Shown here: positions 33,863-42,863 of the stretch, in pieces
How the letters are laid out: every line of letters starts with the position of its first letter
Numbering within the stretch: position 1 is the first letter of the stretch
NCBI RefSeq assembly: GCF_014649015.1
Contig: NZ_BMSF01000009.1
Coordinates: 310,001 to 374,000, forward strand
Direction of reading: 5' to 3'
Length of the DNA stretch: 64,000 nt
From: Streptomyces narbonensis
Lineage (GTDB): Bacteria > Actinomycetota > Actinomycetes > Streptomycetales > Streptomycetaceae
Notes under the pieces: generated by a model
What the model was told of the DNA's origin: nothing
Database searches by the model: none
Seen by the model: the letters and a program-made list of their open reading frames with translations, nothing else
Program-made: the position numbers and the translations under genes

Positions 33863-34510
33863 ATGGACATCACACACCGGACCACCGACCAGCAGAAGCC
33901 CGCGGAACAGCGACGGCGCGAACTGCTGGAGGCGGCGGACCGGGTGGTGCTCCGGGACGGGCCCAAGGCGTCCATGAACGCCATCGCGGCGGAGGCCGGC
34001 ATCACCAAGCCGATCCTCTACCGGCACTTCGGCGACAAGGGCGGCCTCTACCGCGCCCTCGCCACCCGCCACACGGACGCGCTGCTCTCGGCGCTCCGGA
34101 GCGCGCTCGACGCCCCCTCCGACCGGCGCCGCCGCGTCGAGGCCACCCTCGACACCTACCTGGCCTCGATCGAGGCGATGCCCCAGGTCTACCGCTTCCT
34201 CATGCACCCGGCGGAGGAGTCGCACCAGTCGGAGCAGGGCTTCGACGTCGGCCGCCATTCGGCCCCGCTGCTGCGCCGCATGGGCGAGGAGCTCGGCCAG
34301 GTCATCGCCGAGCGCGTCGACCTGGGACCCGCCGCCGACGTCCAGGCCCGGATCTGGGGCCACGGCATCGTCGGGATGATGCACGCGGCCGGCGACTGGT
34401 GGCTCGGCGAGCGTCCCTGCTCCCGCGCCGACCTGGTCAGCAGCCTGGCCGACCTCCTGTGGGGCCGGCTCGCGATGGCCGACGACCGCCCCGGCGGGCC
34501 GGGGTTCTGA
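33863..34510 (+). CDS. TetR-family transcriptional regulator
   Basis: Repressor of 215 residues. The helix-turn-helix reads ASMNAIAAEAGITKPILYRHFGDKGGLYRAL (about 36-66). It is divergent from the acyl-CoA dehydrogenase, 165 bases away, and probably controls it and itself through the paired dyads at 33718-33755. A fatty-acyl-CoA ligand would fit, but this is inference. The start MDITHRTTDQQKP was selected because upstream codons overlap the promoter region. Confidence 0.92.
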   Translation: MDITHRTTDQQKPAEQRRRELLEAADRVVLRDGPKASMNAIAAEAGITKPILYRHFGDKGGLYRALATRHTDALLSALRSALDAPSDRRRRVEATLDTYLASIEAMPQVYRFLMHPAEESHQSEQGFDVGRHSAPLLRRMGEELGQVIAERVDLGPAADVQARIWGHGIVGMMHAAGDWWLGERPCSRADLVSSLADLLWGRLAMADDRPGGPGF

Positions 34511-34518
34511 CCGGACCC

Positions 34519-35079
34519 TCAGCCCTCCAGCACGGAAGCGCCGCCACCCCACGGCCGCTTGCGGATCGTCCGCAGCAGACGTGACTTGCGCCACCCCGTC
34601 ACGTGGTCGGCGTAGACCCCGCCGGCCAGGTGGTCCGTCTCGTGCTGGAGGCAGCGGGCGAAGAAGCCCGTGCCCTCGATCCGTACCGGAGTGCCGTCCA
34701 GCCGGACGCCCTCCACCACCGCGCGGTCGAAACGCGTCGTCGGCGCCTCCAGGCCCGGCAGCGAGAGACAGCCCTCCGGGCCCCGTATCTCGTCGCCGTC
34801 CGCCTCCACCAGCGTCGGGTTCACCACATGGCCCAGGTGACGCGTGTCCTCGTCGTCGGGGCAGTCGTACACGAAGACCCGCAGGCCCACACCGACCTGG
34901 TTGGCCGCCAGTCCCACGCCGTTCGCCGCGTACATCGTCGCGAACATGTCCTCGACGAGCCGGGCCAGTTCGGGGCCGAAGTCGGTGACGGGCGCGCAGG
35001 GCGTGTGCAGGACGGGGTCGCCGAGCAGAGTCATCTCTCGCACGAGGCCGGAACTGCCGGGGATGGGACGGTTTCGCAT
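34519..35079 (-). CDS. def: Peptide deformylase
   Basis: Metalloenzyme of 186 residues removing the formyl group from nascent protein N-termini. All three motifs are present: GVGLAANQ (about 54-61), EGCLSLPG (about 101-108) with the metal Cys, and QHETDHLAG (about 145-153) with two metal His and the catalytic Glu. Streptomyces usually carry several deformylases, so this may not be the essential copy. It is convergent with the TetR gene. Confidence 0.95.
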   Translation of the reverse strand: MRNRPIPGSSGLVREMTLLGDPVLHTPCAPVTDFGPELARLVEDMFATMYAANGVGLAANQVGVGLRVFVYDCPDDEDTRHLGHVVNPTLVEADGDEIRGPEGCLSLPGLEAPTTRFDRAVVEGVRLDGTPVRIEGTGFFARCLQHETDHLAGGVYADHVTGWRKSRLLRTIRKRPWGGGASVLEG

Positions 35080-35204
35080 GGCCGTAAGGGTACGGTCCGC
35101 CGTGACCAGGCTGTTTCGCGCGGCCTCTCACGGTGCCGCTGTTCGGGCTGCTGGCCTGATCTCGATAGGCTGAGCCCGGACCGACGCAAGGAGGAACAGG
35201 AACG

Positions 35205-36452
35205 ATGTCAGGACACCCCGGTAATCCAGAGCCGCTGTCGCCGCGTGCCAAGCTGGCCGTGACGGCGGGCAGGGCCGCGGCCGCGGTGTCGCGGGCGGCG
35301 GGGCGCGGCAGCGGATCGGTGATCGGCGGCAAGGTCGCGCTCAAGCTCGACCCGGACCTCCTCGGCCGGCTCGCTCAGCATCTGGACGTCGTCCTGGTGT
35401 CGGCGACCAACGGCAAGACGACGACGACCCGGCTGATCGCGGAGGCCCTGCGCGCCGCCGGCCCCGTGGTCTCGAACGCCCTCGGCGCCAACATGCCCGC
35501 GGGCATCACCTCGGCGCTGGCCGGCGGCTCGGACTCCAAGTACGGCGTCATCGAGGTCGACGAGAAGTACCTCGCCGGCGTCGCCCGTGACACCACGCCC
35601 AAGGTCATCGCGCTGCTCAACCTCTCGCGCGACCAGCTCGACCGCGCCGCCGAGACCCGCATGCTCGCCGAGAAGTGGCGCGAGGGCCTCAACGGCACGA
35701 AGGCCGTCGTCGTCGCCAACGCCGACGACCCGCTCATCGTGTGGGCCGCCTCCTCCTCCCCCAACGTGGTGTGGGTGGCCGCCGGCCAGGAGTGGAAGGA
35801 CGACGCCTGGTCGTGCCCCTCCTGCGGTGGCGTGATGCAGCGTCCGGGCGACGACTGGTTCTGCGGCGAGTGCGGCTTCCGCCGTCCCGCGCCGAGCTGG
35901 GCGCTCAACGGCGACCACGTGCTAGACCCGCACGGTTCGGCCTGGCCGATCCGGCTCCAGCTGCCCGGCCGCGCCAACAAGGCCAACGCCGCCACCTCGG
36001 CCGCCGTCGCCGCCGTCTTCGGCGTACCGCCGCAGGTCGCCCTGGAGCGCATGTACCAGGTGCAGGCCGTCGCGGGACGCTACGACGTCGTCTCCTTCCA
36101 GGGCCGCGACCTGCGACTCCTGCTCGCGAAGAACCCGGCCGGCTGGCTGGAGACGTTCTCCCTGATCGACGCGCCGCCCACCCCGGTGATCCTCTCCGTC
36201 AACGCCCGCGGCGCCGACGGCACGGACACCTCCTGGCTGTGGGACGTGGACTACGGGCGGCTCGCGGGCCACCCGATCATGGTGATCGGCGACCGCCGGC
36301 TCGACCTGGCGGTCCGCCTGGAGGTCGCGGGCGTGGACTTCCGCGTCTGCGAGACGCTCGACGAGGCCGTCACGATGGCTCCGCCCGGGCAGATCGAGCT
36401 GATCGCCAACTACACCGCCTTCCAGGACGTCCGCCGCCGCGTCGGCAACTGA
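35205..36452 (+). CDS. murT: Lipid II isoglutaminyl synthase, MurT subunit
   Basis: Mur-ligase-like subunit of 415 residues that, with GatD, amidates the alpha-carboxyl of D-Glu in lipid II. The ATP loop is SATNGKTTTTRLI (about 66-78). A zinc ribbon inside the central domain reads CPSCGG and later CGECGF (about 205-226), a MurT hallmark. The C-terminal MurT domain carries NYTAFQDVR. A purine-rich ribosome-binding site (AAGGAGGA) precedes the ATG. gatD follows after 19 bases. Confidence 0.95.
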   Translation: MSGHPGNPEPLSPRAKLAVTAGRAAAAVSRAAGRGSGSVIGGKVALKLDPDLLGRLAQHLDVVLVSATNGKTTTTRLIAEALRAAGPVVSNALGANMPAGITSALAGGSDSKYGVIEVDEKYLAGVARDTTPKVIALLNLSRDQLDRAAETRMLAEKWREGLNGTKAVVVANADDPLIVWAASSSPNVVWVAAGQEWKDDAWSCPSCGGVMQRPGDDWFCGECGFRRPAPSWALNGDHVLDPHGSAWPIRLQLPGRANKANAATSAAVAAVFGVPPQVALERMYQVQAVAGRYDVVSFQGRDLRLLLAKNPAGWLETFSLIDAPPTPVILSVNARGADGTDTSWLWDVDYGRLAGHPIMVIGDRRLDLAVRLEVAGVDFRVCETLDEAVTMAPPGQIELIANYTAFQDVRRRVGN

Positions 36453-36471
36453 CCCGTAGAGGACATGCAGC

Positions 36472-37200
36472 ATGACTGACAGCAGCCTGCGCCTGGTCTG
36501 GGTCTACCCGGACCTGCTCAGCACCTACGGCGACCAGGGCAACGTCCTCGTCGTCGAGCGCCGCGCCCGCCAGCGCGGCCTCAACGTCGAGCGCGTCGAC
36601 GTCCGCAGCGACCAGCCGATCCCGACCTCGGGCGACATCTATCTGATCGGCGGCGGCGAGGACCGCCCGCAGCGGCTCGCGGCCGAGCGGCTCCTCCGGG
36701 ACGGCGGTCTGCCCCGGGCCGCGTCCAACGGCGCGATCATCTTCTCGGTCTGCGCCGGCTACCAGATCCTGGGCCACGAGTTCATCAACGACGTCGGCGA
36801 GCGCCAGCCCGGCCTGGGCCTGCTCGACGTGATCACCACCCGCGGCGAGGGCGCCCGCTGCGTCGGCGACGTCCTCGCGGACATCGACCCACGCCTCGGC
36901 CTGCCCCAGCTGACCGGGTTCGAGAACCACCAGGGCATCACCCACCTCGGCCCGACGGCCCGGCCGTTCGCCCGGACCGTCTTCGGCAACGGCAACGGCA
37001 CCGGCGACGGCACCGAGGGCGCGTACAACGACACCGTCTTCGGTACGTACATGCACGGCCCCGTCATGGCCCGGAACCCGCAGATCGCGGACCTGCTCCT
37101 GAAGCTGGCCCTCGACGTGAACGCGCTGCCGCCGACCGACGACCGGTGGTACGAGGCGCTGCGCGCCGAGCGCATCGCGGCGGCCACGCAGCCCGCCTGA
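36472..37200 (+). CDS. gatD: Lipid II isoglutaminyl synthase, glutaminase subunit GatD
   Basis: Class I glutamine-amidotransferase-like subunit of 242 residues that supplies ammonia to MurT. The nucleophile Cys is in FSVCAGYQILG (about residue 94) and the partner His in GTYMHGPVMARNP (about 189). It is co-transcribed with murT and followed by a hairpin, so the two form a bicistronic cell-wall operon. Confidence 0.95.
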   Translation: MTDSSLRLVWVYPDLLSTYGDQGNVLVVERRARQRGLNVERVDVRSDQPIPTSGDIYLIGGGEDRPQRLAAERLLRDGGLPRAASNGAIIFSVCAGYQILGHEFINDVGERQPGLGLLDVITTRGEGARCVGDVLADIDPRLGLPQLTGFENHQGITHLGPTARPFARTVFGNGNGTGDGTEGAYNDTVFGTYMHGPVMARNPQIADLLLKLALDVNALPPTDDRWYEALRAERIAAATQPA

Positions 37201-37259
37201 CGAAACCCTCACGGGTTCGTACGAAACTACGGTGTCCACTGTGCGGACATCCGTTTCGG

Positions 37260-37291
37260 CCCCGCCACCCGGCACCGATAGGGTGGCGGGG
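37260..37291 (+). terminator. Hairpin terminator after murT-gatD
   Basis: Perfect 11-bp stem CCCCGCCACCC and GGGTGGCGGGG with a 10-base loop, 60 bases past the gatD stop and before pfkA. It could also act within the pfkA leader. Confidence 0.7.
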
Positions 37292-37347
37292 ATCCAGCCG
37301 GACGACGTGGTCCGGGAGTCGGCCCACGTTGCAAAGGTTTTTGGGCT

Positions 37348-38373
37348 ATGCGCATTGGTGTGCTCACCTCCGGCGGAGACTGCCCCGGTCTGAATGCCGT
37401 CATCCGTTCCGTCGTGCACCGCGCCGTCGTCGACCACGGTGACGAGGTCATCGGCTTCCACGACGGATGGAAGGGCCTGCTGGAAGGCGACTACCGCAAG
37501 CTCGACCTCGACGCGGTGGGCGGCATACTCGCCCGCGGCGGCACCATCCTCGGCTCCTCCCGGGTCCAGCCCGCGCACCTGGTCGGCGGCGTCGAGCGCG
37601 CCCGCGGCCACGTCGCGGACCTGGGCCTCGACGCCATCATCCCGATCGGCGGCGAGGGCACCCTGAAGGCGGCCAACCTCCTCTCCGAGGCGGGCCTGCC
37701 GATCGTCGGGGTCCCCAAGACCATCGACAACGACATCGCCTCCACCGACGTCACCTTCGGCTTCGACACGGCCGTCACCGTCGCCACCGAGGCGCTCGAC
37801 CGGCTGAAGACGACCGCCGAGTCGCACCAGCGCGTACTCGTCGTCGAGGTCATGGGCCGCCACACCGGGTGGATCGCGCTGCACTCCGGCATGGCCGCCG
37901 GTGCGCACGCCGTCGTCGTCCCGGAGCGCCCCTTCGACATCGACGAGCTGACCTCCCGGGTCGGCGAGCGCTTCGAGGCCGGCAAGCGGTTCGCGATCGT
38001 GGTCGTCGCCGAGGGTGCGAAGCCGCGCGAGGGCTCGATGGACTTCAAGTCCGCGGGCACGGACATCTACGGCCACGAGCGGTTCACCGGCATAGCGAAC
38101 CAGCTCTCCGTGGAGCTGGAGCGGCGCCTGGGCAAGGAGGCCCGCCCGGTCATCCTCGGCCACGTCCAGCGCGGCGGCACCCCGACCGCGTACGACCGCG
38201 TCCTCGCCACCCGCTTCGGCTGGCACGCGGTGGAGGCGGCGCACCGCGGCGAGTTCGGCATGCTGACCGCGCTGCGCGGCACGGACATCGTGATGGTCCC
38301 GCTGGCGCAGGCCGTCGAGTCCCTCAAGACGGTCCCCGAGGACCGCTACACCGAGGCCGAGTGCGTGCTCTGA
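37348..38373 (+). CDS. pfkA: 6-phosphofructokinase
   Basis: Glycolytic kinase of 341 residues converting fructose 6-phosphate to the 1,6-bisphosphate. GGDCPGLNAVIRS is the N-terminal loop, GGEGTLKAA has the Gly expected for ATP rather than pyrophosphate use, PKTIDNDI contains the catalytic Asp, and EVMGRHTGWIAL and HVQRGGTPTAYDR bind the sugar. It belongs to the actinobacterial group III type. It is monocistronic and ends at a strong hairpin. Confidence 0.95.
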   Translation: MRIGVLTSGGDCPGLNAVIRSVVHRAVVDHGDEVIGFHDGWKGLLEGDYRKLDLDAVGGILARGGTILGSSRVQPAHLVGGVERARGHVADLGLDAIIPIGGEGTLKAANLLSEAGLPIVGVPKTIDNDIASTDVTFGFDTAVTVATEALDRLKTTAESHQRVLVVEVMGRHTGWIALHSGMAAGAHAVVVPERPFDIDELTSRVGERFEAGKRFAIVVVAEGAKPREGSMDFKSAGTDIYGHERFTGIANQLSVELERRLGKEARPVILGHVQRGGTPTAYDRVLATRFGWHAVEAAHRGEFGMLTALRGTDIVMVPLAQAVESLKTVPEDRYTEAECVL

Positions 38374-38388
38374 CGACGCCAAGAGCCC

Positions 38389-38428
38389 AGAACCGCCCCC
38401 GGTCGCGATCGCGGCCGGGGGCGGTTCT
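38389..38428 (+). terminator. Hairpin terminator after pfkA
   Basis: Perfect 14-bp stem AGAACCGCCCCCGG and CCGGGGGCGGTTCT; the 12-base loop TCGCGATCGCGG is itself nearly palindromic. Confidence 0.9.
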
Positions 38429-38475
38429 AGTCTGGTGCGGACAACAAGCGCGAATCGGGCTCCAGGAGTACTCAG

Positions 38476-39423
38476 ATGGATCACAGCGGGCACGGCATGA
38501 CCATGGATCTGCCGCCGTTCACGCTGGCGCGGGGCCTGGAGTTCTCTCCCGACCTCTTCTTCCTCATCGGCTGCCTCGCGGGACTCGGCTTCTACGGCTG
38601 GGGTGTGGCGCGGCTGCGGCGGCGCGGTGACGCGTGGCCCGTGAGCCGGACGGTGTTCTTCACCGTCGGTGTCCTGAGCGTCGCCCTGGTGATGTGCACC
38701 AAGCTCAACGACTACGGCATGGTCATGTTCAGCGTGCACATGGTGCAGCACATGGTCATCTCCATGCTGTCGCCGATCCTGCTGCTGCTCGGCGCGCCGG
38801 TGACGCTGGCGCTGCGGGCGCTGCCGGTGGCGGACCGGGGCTCGACGGGACCGCGCGAGCTGCTCCTGAAGCTGCTGCACAGCCGGTACATGAAGGTGAT
38901 CACGCACCCCGGCTTCACGATCCCGATGTTCATCGCGAGCCTGTACGCGCTGTACTTCACGCCGCTCTTCGACTTCCTCATGGGCTCCAAGCCCGGGCAC
39001 ATCGGGATGATGGTGCACTTCCTGATGGTCGGCCTGGTCTTCTTCTGGCCGATCATGGGCGTGGACCCGGGCCCGCACCGGCCGGGTTACGTGATGCGCA
39101 TGCTGGAGCTGTTCGCGGGCATGCCGTTCCACGCGTTCTTCGGCATCGCGCTGATGATGGCGAGCGAGCCGATGGTCGGGACGTACCGGACCCCGCCCGC
39201 CTCGCTGGGGATCGACGCCCTCACCGACCAGAACGCGGCGGGCGGCATCGCCTGGGCGTTCAGCGAGATCCCGTCCGTGCTGGTGCTGATCGCGCTGGTC
39301 TACCAGTGGTACCACTCCGAGCAGCGGCAGGCCGTCCGCATGGACCGGGCCGCCGACCGGAACGGGGACAAGGAGCTGGAGGCGTACAACGCGTACCTGG
39401 CCTCGCTCCGGGCCAGGAGCTGA
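38476..39423 (+). CDS. CtaG-like cytochrome c oxidase assembly membrane protein
   Basis: Polytopic membrane protein of 315 residues with about seven or eight helices, matching the caa3-type CtaG family. A His/Met-rich N-terminus (DHSGHGMTMD) and intramembrane motifs such as MVQHMVISMLSPILLLLGAP and VDPGPHRPGYVMRM are family features. It is thought to help deliver copper or assemble heme-copper oxidase. The oxidase genes are not nearby. A small membrane protein gene follows. Confidence 0.88.
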   Translation: MDHSGHGMTMDLPPFTLARGLEFSPDLFFLIGCLAGLGFYGWGVARLRRRGDAWPVSRTVFFTVGVLSVALVMCTKLNDYGMVMFSVHMVQHMVISMLSPILLLLGAPVTLALRALPVADRGSTGPRELLLKLLHSRYMKVITHPGFTIPMFIASLYALYFTPLFDFLMGSKPGHIGMMVHFLMVGLVFFWPIMGVDPGPHRPGYVMRMLELFAGMPFHAFFGIALMMASEPMVGTYRTPPASLGIDALTDQNAAGGIAWAFSEIPSVLVLIALVYQWYHSEQRQAVRMDRAADRNGDKELEAYNAYLASLRARS

Positions 39424-39544
39424 GACCCGGCGCGCTTTCCGCCCCGGCGCACGCGGGGGCGTCCAGGGAGTAGCGCGCGCCCCCCTTCCGGGGTCACGAT
39501 GGGGACGACGACTTCCGCGGCCCCGGTCGGGAGGAGGCGGATCG

Positions 39545-39766
39545 ATGTCCGGTCCCACGAGGACGATGGCGGCGCTCACCGGCGCGGCGCTGGTCCTGAC
39601 GACGACGTACACGGTGGCGCTCGGCAGCAGCGGATGGCTGTGGTTCGGTCTGATGGTGCTGGTGGTGGCCACGATCGGCATGGCGGCGGCGGACAGCTCG
39701 ACGCCCTCTGCGCCACGTCAGCGCCCACCGCGCGAGCCCGGCCGACCGGGCACGACACGGCCCTGA
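39545..39766 (+). CDS. Small two-helix membrane protein, unknown function
   Basis: Protein of 73 residues with two hydrophobic segments (about 7-28 and 30-48, WLWFGLMVLVVATIGMAAA) and a Pro/Arg-rich basic tail. A GGAGG ribosome-binding site 9 bases upstream decides the start; an overlapping alternative frame lacks such a site. It follows the CtaG-like gene by 121 bases and may be co-transcribed with it. I recognise no family. Confidence 0.6.
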   Translation: MSGPTRTMAALTGAALVLTTTYTVALGSSGWLWFGLMVLVVATIGMAAADSSTPSAPRQRPPREPGRPGTTRP

Positions 39767-39791
39767 CTCCTGTCCCCTGACCCCCGCCCCT

Positions 39792-39875
39792 CCGCTCGGT
39801 TAGGTCCTGTCGTCAAACTCCCGCCTGCCCTGCGGGCGGACGACGGGAGTTTGACGACAGGACCTAACCGAGCGG
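39792..39875. repeat. Perfect 32-bp inverted repeat, possible MITE
   Basis: The arms at 39792-39823 and 39844-39875 are exactly complementary over 32 bases around a 20-base loop. Arm centre: GGTCCTGTCGTCAAACTCCC. The right arm contains the TAG stop and last codons of the DUF3048 gene. The length exceeds that of every other terminator in the window (10-16 bp). A terminator is possible, but a small mobile element flanked by TA inserted into an older hairpin also fits. Confidence 0.85.
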
Positions 39876-40910
39876 GGCGAGGACGACCCAGGTCTGGCCC
39901 GGGGCGAAGGCGAGGGGCGCCCCGTCCGGGGTGGTGAAGGTGGTGCCCGCGTCGGGCGTGGGCCGGGACCAGCGGGCTTCGTACGAGCGGCCGTCGCGCA
40001 GCACGAGTGCCGTGCCGCTGCCGGTCGTCTCCGTGTACGGGGAGACCGCGCCGAACCGGTCCTGGAAGTCGGACGGACGGATGGTGACGCGCTGGACGAC
40101 GACCGTCTCGGGGGTGAGCGGTCCGCTGTCCGTGGCGCGGGCCTCACGGCCGTCCATCGCGACCCGCCAGGCGCGGTCGGCGGCGGACCACGTGAAGGTG
40201 TAGCGGGCCGCCGGGAAGCGGACGGTCGACGTGTCGACCGGGGTGCCGCCGGGCGGCACGGACCCGAAGCGGAAGCCGATGTCCTGGGCGTTCTCCGGGG
40301 ACGGATCGGTTGCGAGGGCGCGTGCCGGGCGGACGTAGAGGTTGTGCGGCGCGGCCCGGTCCGGGGAGCGGCGGAAGGCCCCGGGGGCGGTGGTCTCGGT
40401 GACGAGGTGCAGCGGTGCCGCGTTCAGGAGGGGGTTCAGGGCGGTCTGCGCGCCGGAGTACGCGAGCACCGGCTCGCCGAACGGCGCGAGGAGCGATATG
40501 TCGGACTCCCGGGCGCTGCGGACGGGTCCTGTGAGCTCGGGGAGCCGGGAGGAGTACACGGCAAGGAGCCGGGTCACGCCGCCCTCGACCTGCTCGACGT
40601 AGACGAGGTCGGCGGCGCCGAGACCGGTGTGGGGGCGGGCCGCCGCCACGTTGTCGATCTTCACGGCGACGACGGGGGCGGGCCGCGCGGGGAGTCCCGT
40701 GAGCGGTGACCGGCCGGCCGGCGCGGGGGCCGTGGTGGAGGGCGCCGGGGCCGTGGTGGACGGGGGCGTCGTGGCCGGTGAGGGGGTCGGCGTGGGGCTC
40801 GGCTCGCGGGGGCCCGGGTCGGAGCAGCCGTACAGACCGGCCGCCGTCACCGCGCAGAGCACCGCGGTGAGGACACGGCCGGGACGTCTCGTTCCGCGTT
40901 GTCCGGTCAT
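39864..40910 (-). CDS. DUF3048 (YerB-like) lipoprotein
   Basis: Predicted lipoprotein of 348 residues. Lipobox GLYGC ends a Sec signal (RRPGRVLTAVLCAVTAAGLY). A Pro/Thr/Ser-rich linker of about 40 residues spans the wall, followed by the DUF3048 domain (SPLTGLPARPAPVVAVKIDNVAAARPHTGLGAADLVYVEQVEGG). Function is not established; the fold is thought to bind a cell-surface ligand. Start MTGQRGTRRPG follows a GGGGGAG site. Its stop lies inside the perfect 32-bp inverted repeat. It is divergent from a PlsC-like acyltransferase 52 bases away. Confidence 0.85.
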   Translation of the reverse strand: MTGQRGTRRPGRVLTAVLCAVTAAGLYGCSDPGPREPSPTPTPSPATTPPSTTAPAPSTTAPAPAGRSPLTGLPARPAPVVAVKIDNVAAARPHTGLGAADLVYVEQVEGGVTRLLAVYSSRLPELTGPVRSARESDISLLAPFGEPVLAYSGAQTALNPLLNAAPLHLVTETTAPGAFRRSPDRAAPHNLYVRPARALATDPSPENAQDIGFRFGSVPPGGTPVDTSTVRFPAARYTFTWSAADRAWRVAMDGREARATDSGPLTPETVVVQRVTIRPSDFQDRFGAVSPYTETTGSGTALVLRDGRSYEARWSRPTPDAGTTFTTPDGAPLAFAPGQTWVVLAPLG

Positions 40911-40962
40911 CGTGACGCTCCCCCACCAGTGGACCACGGGCCCGCGCGCCGATACAACGGGC

Positions 40963-41709
40963 ATGACGGACGACGAACGGGGGTCGCGGGTGTTCTACCA
41001 CCTGATGAAGCACGTACTGCTGGGGCCGCTGCTCAGGCTGCTCTTCCGGCCGCGGATCGAGGGGCTCGAGCACGTCCCGGAGGAGGGCGCGGCGATCGTC
41101 GCGGGCAATCACCTCTCCTTCTCCGACCACTTCCTGATGCCGGCCGTGCTCGACCGGCGGATCACCTTTCTCGCCAAACAGGAGTACTTCACGGGGCCCG
41201 GGGTCAAGGGACGTCTCACGGCCGCGTTCTTCCGGGCCGCCGGGCAGATCCCGGTCGACCGGTCCGGGAAGGAGGCAGGGCAGGCGGCGATCCGCGAGGG
41301 GCTCGGCGTCCTGGGCAAGGGCGAGCTGCTCGGGATCTATCCCGAGGGGACGCGCTCGCACGACGGGCGGCTCTACAAGGGCAAGGTCGGGGTGGCGCTG
41401 ATGGCCCTGACCGCCGGGGTGCCGGTGGTGCCGTGCGCCATGGTCGGCACCTTCGAGATCCAGCCGCCGGGGAAGGTCGTGCCGCGAATCCGCCGGGTCA
41501 CGATCCGCTTCGGGGCCCCACTGGACTTCTCCCGCTTCGCGGGGTCCGCGGACGAGCGGGCAGTGGTCCGCGCGGTGACCGACGAGATCATGTACGAGAT
41601 CCTGCGGCTGTCCGGGCAGGAGTACGTGGACGAGTACGCGGCCGTGGTGAAGGCGGCGGAGGCGGGAACCGAGGAGCCCGCGCGAAGGTTCCGCCGACGG
41701 GAACGCTGA
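40963..41709 (+). CDS. 1-acyl-sn-glycerol-3-phosphate acyltransferase (PlsC-like)
   Basis: Membrane-associated acyltransferase of 248 residues in phospholipid synthesis, adding the second acyl chain to lysophosphatidate. It has the catalytic HX4D in AGNHLSFSDH (about 46-55) and the glycerol-phosphate motif YPEGTRSHDG. FLAKQEYF and QIPVDRSG are the second and fourth motifs. Streptomyces have several paralogues, so the substrate may differ. Divergent from the DUF3048 gene. Confidence 0.9.
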   Translation: MTDDERGSRVFYHLMKHVLLGPLLRLLFRPRIEGLEHVPEEGAAIVAGNHLSFSDHFLMPAVLDRRITFLAKQEYFTGPGVKGRLTAAFFRAAGQIPVDRSGKEAGQAAIREGLGVLGKGELLGIYPEGTRSHDGRLYKGKVGVALMALTAGVPVVPCAMVGTFEIQPPGKVVPRIRRVTIRFGAPLDFSRFAGSADERAVVRAVTDEIMYEILRLSGQEYVDEYAAVVKAAEAGTEEPARRFRRRER

Positions 41710-41773
41710 GGGCGGATCCGCGCACGGCGCAATCGCTTGGGGCACCGGTCCCGTCGCCCGTAGCGTCGCGATC

Positions 41774-42808
41774 ATGACCAAGGGAAACGCGTTCGTACTG
41801 GGTGGGTCGGGACAGGTGGGGCGGGCGGCCGTGCGGGCCCTCGTCGCGGACGGCTGGGAGGTGACGGCCGCCTCGCGGGGCGGCGCGCGGGACGAGAGGT
41901 GGCCGGAGGAGGTCCGGACGTTGCGGCTGGACCGGACCGAGGAAGGGGCGCTCGCCGCGGGGCTCGGCGACGGCTGCGACGTGCTCGTCGACATCGTGGC
42001 GTACGGCGGCGGGCACGGCCGGCAGCTGACCGGGCTCGCCGACCGGATCGGCTCGGCGGTGGTGGTGTCGAGCGGCGCCGTGTACGAGGACGAGGAGGGC
42101 CGCAGCTTCGACACCCAGGACCGGCCCGACGGCTTCCCCGCCTTCCCCGTGCCCACCCGGGAGGACTGGCGGACCGTCGCGCCCGGCGACACCTCGTACA
42201 GCACGCGGAAGATCGCCCTGGAGCGGGAGCTGCTGGCGGCGGGCGACGCGCTGCCGACGACTCTGCTGCGCGCGGGCGCGATCCACGGGCCGTTCTGCCC
42301 GGGCCCGCGCGAGCTGTGGTTCGTCAAGCGGGCGCTCGACGGGCGGCCGGTGCGCGTCCTCGCGTACGGCGGCACCTCGCGCTTCCATCCGGCCCATGTG
42401 GACAACCTCGCCGAGCTCGTCCGGCTCGCGGCGGCGAAGCCGGGGAGCCGGGTGCTCAACGGCGCGGACCCCGAGGCGCCGACGGTGGCGGAGATCGGGG
42501 CGGAGATCGACGCGGTGCTGGGCGTACGGAGCGAGTTCGTGCTGATGGAGGGGGAGCCGGCGGAGACCGTGGGGCTCACTCCGTGGACCGCGCCGCACCC
42601 GATCGTCTACGACATGACGGCGGCGGAACGGGAGTTGGGATACCGGCCGGTGGTGTCCTATGCCGAGTCGCTCCCGGAGACGGTGGCGTGGCTGACCGCG
42701 CACCTGGCGGACCGGGACTGGCGGGAGGCCTTCCCCGGTCTCGCCAAGTACGGGGTGGACTTCTTCGACTACGCGGCGGAGGACGCCTGGCTGAAGACCC
42801 GGGGCTGA
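41774..42808 (+). CDS. NAD-dependent epimerase/dehydratase-like protein
   Basis: Extended SDR-like protein of 344 residues with N-terminal LGGSGQVGRAAVRAL (residues 9-23) for NAD(P), an SSGAVYEDEEG segment and STRKIALER, where the usual YxxxK is altered to a TSYSTRK pattern. C-terminal HPIVYDMTAAERELGYRPVVSY is typical of sugar-nucleotide epimerase relatives. Reaction unknown. It lies 64 bases after the acyltransferase and ends at a perfect 16-bp hairpin. Confidence 0.82.
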   Translation: MTKGNAFVLGGSGQVGRAAVRALVADGWEVTAASRGGARDERWPEEVRTLRLDRTEEGALAAGLGDGCDVLVDIVAYGGGHGRQLTGLADRIGSAVVVSSGAVYEDEEGRSFDTQDRPDGFPAFPVPTREDWRTVAPGDTSYSTRKIALERELLAAGDALPTTLLRAGAIHGPFCPGPRELWFVKRALDGRPVRVLAYGGTSRFHPAHVDNLAELVRLAAAKPGSRVLNGADPEAPTVAEIGAEIDAVLGVRSEFVLMEGEPAETVGLTPWTAPHPIVYDMTAAERELGYRPVVSYAESLPETVAWLTAHLADRDWREAFPGLAKYGVDFFDYAAEDAWLKTRG

Positions 42809-42819
42809 CGCCGACCGGT

Positions 42820-42852
42820 GCGGGGGGCGGCCGTCGGACGGCCGCCCCCCGC
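42820..42852. terminator. Bidirectional hairpin terminator
   Basis: Perfect 16-bp arms GCGGGGGGCGGCCGTC and GACGGCCGCCCCCCGC around a single central base, between the epimerase gene and the end of the urease operon. Confidence 0.9.
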
Positions 42853-42863
42853 GTCCGTGCGGT

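Noticed and set aside
36370..39681. 1103-codon minus-strand frame opposite gatD, pfkA and ctaG
   Set aside because: Spans several well-supported genes and terminators on the other strand; no motif.
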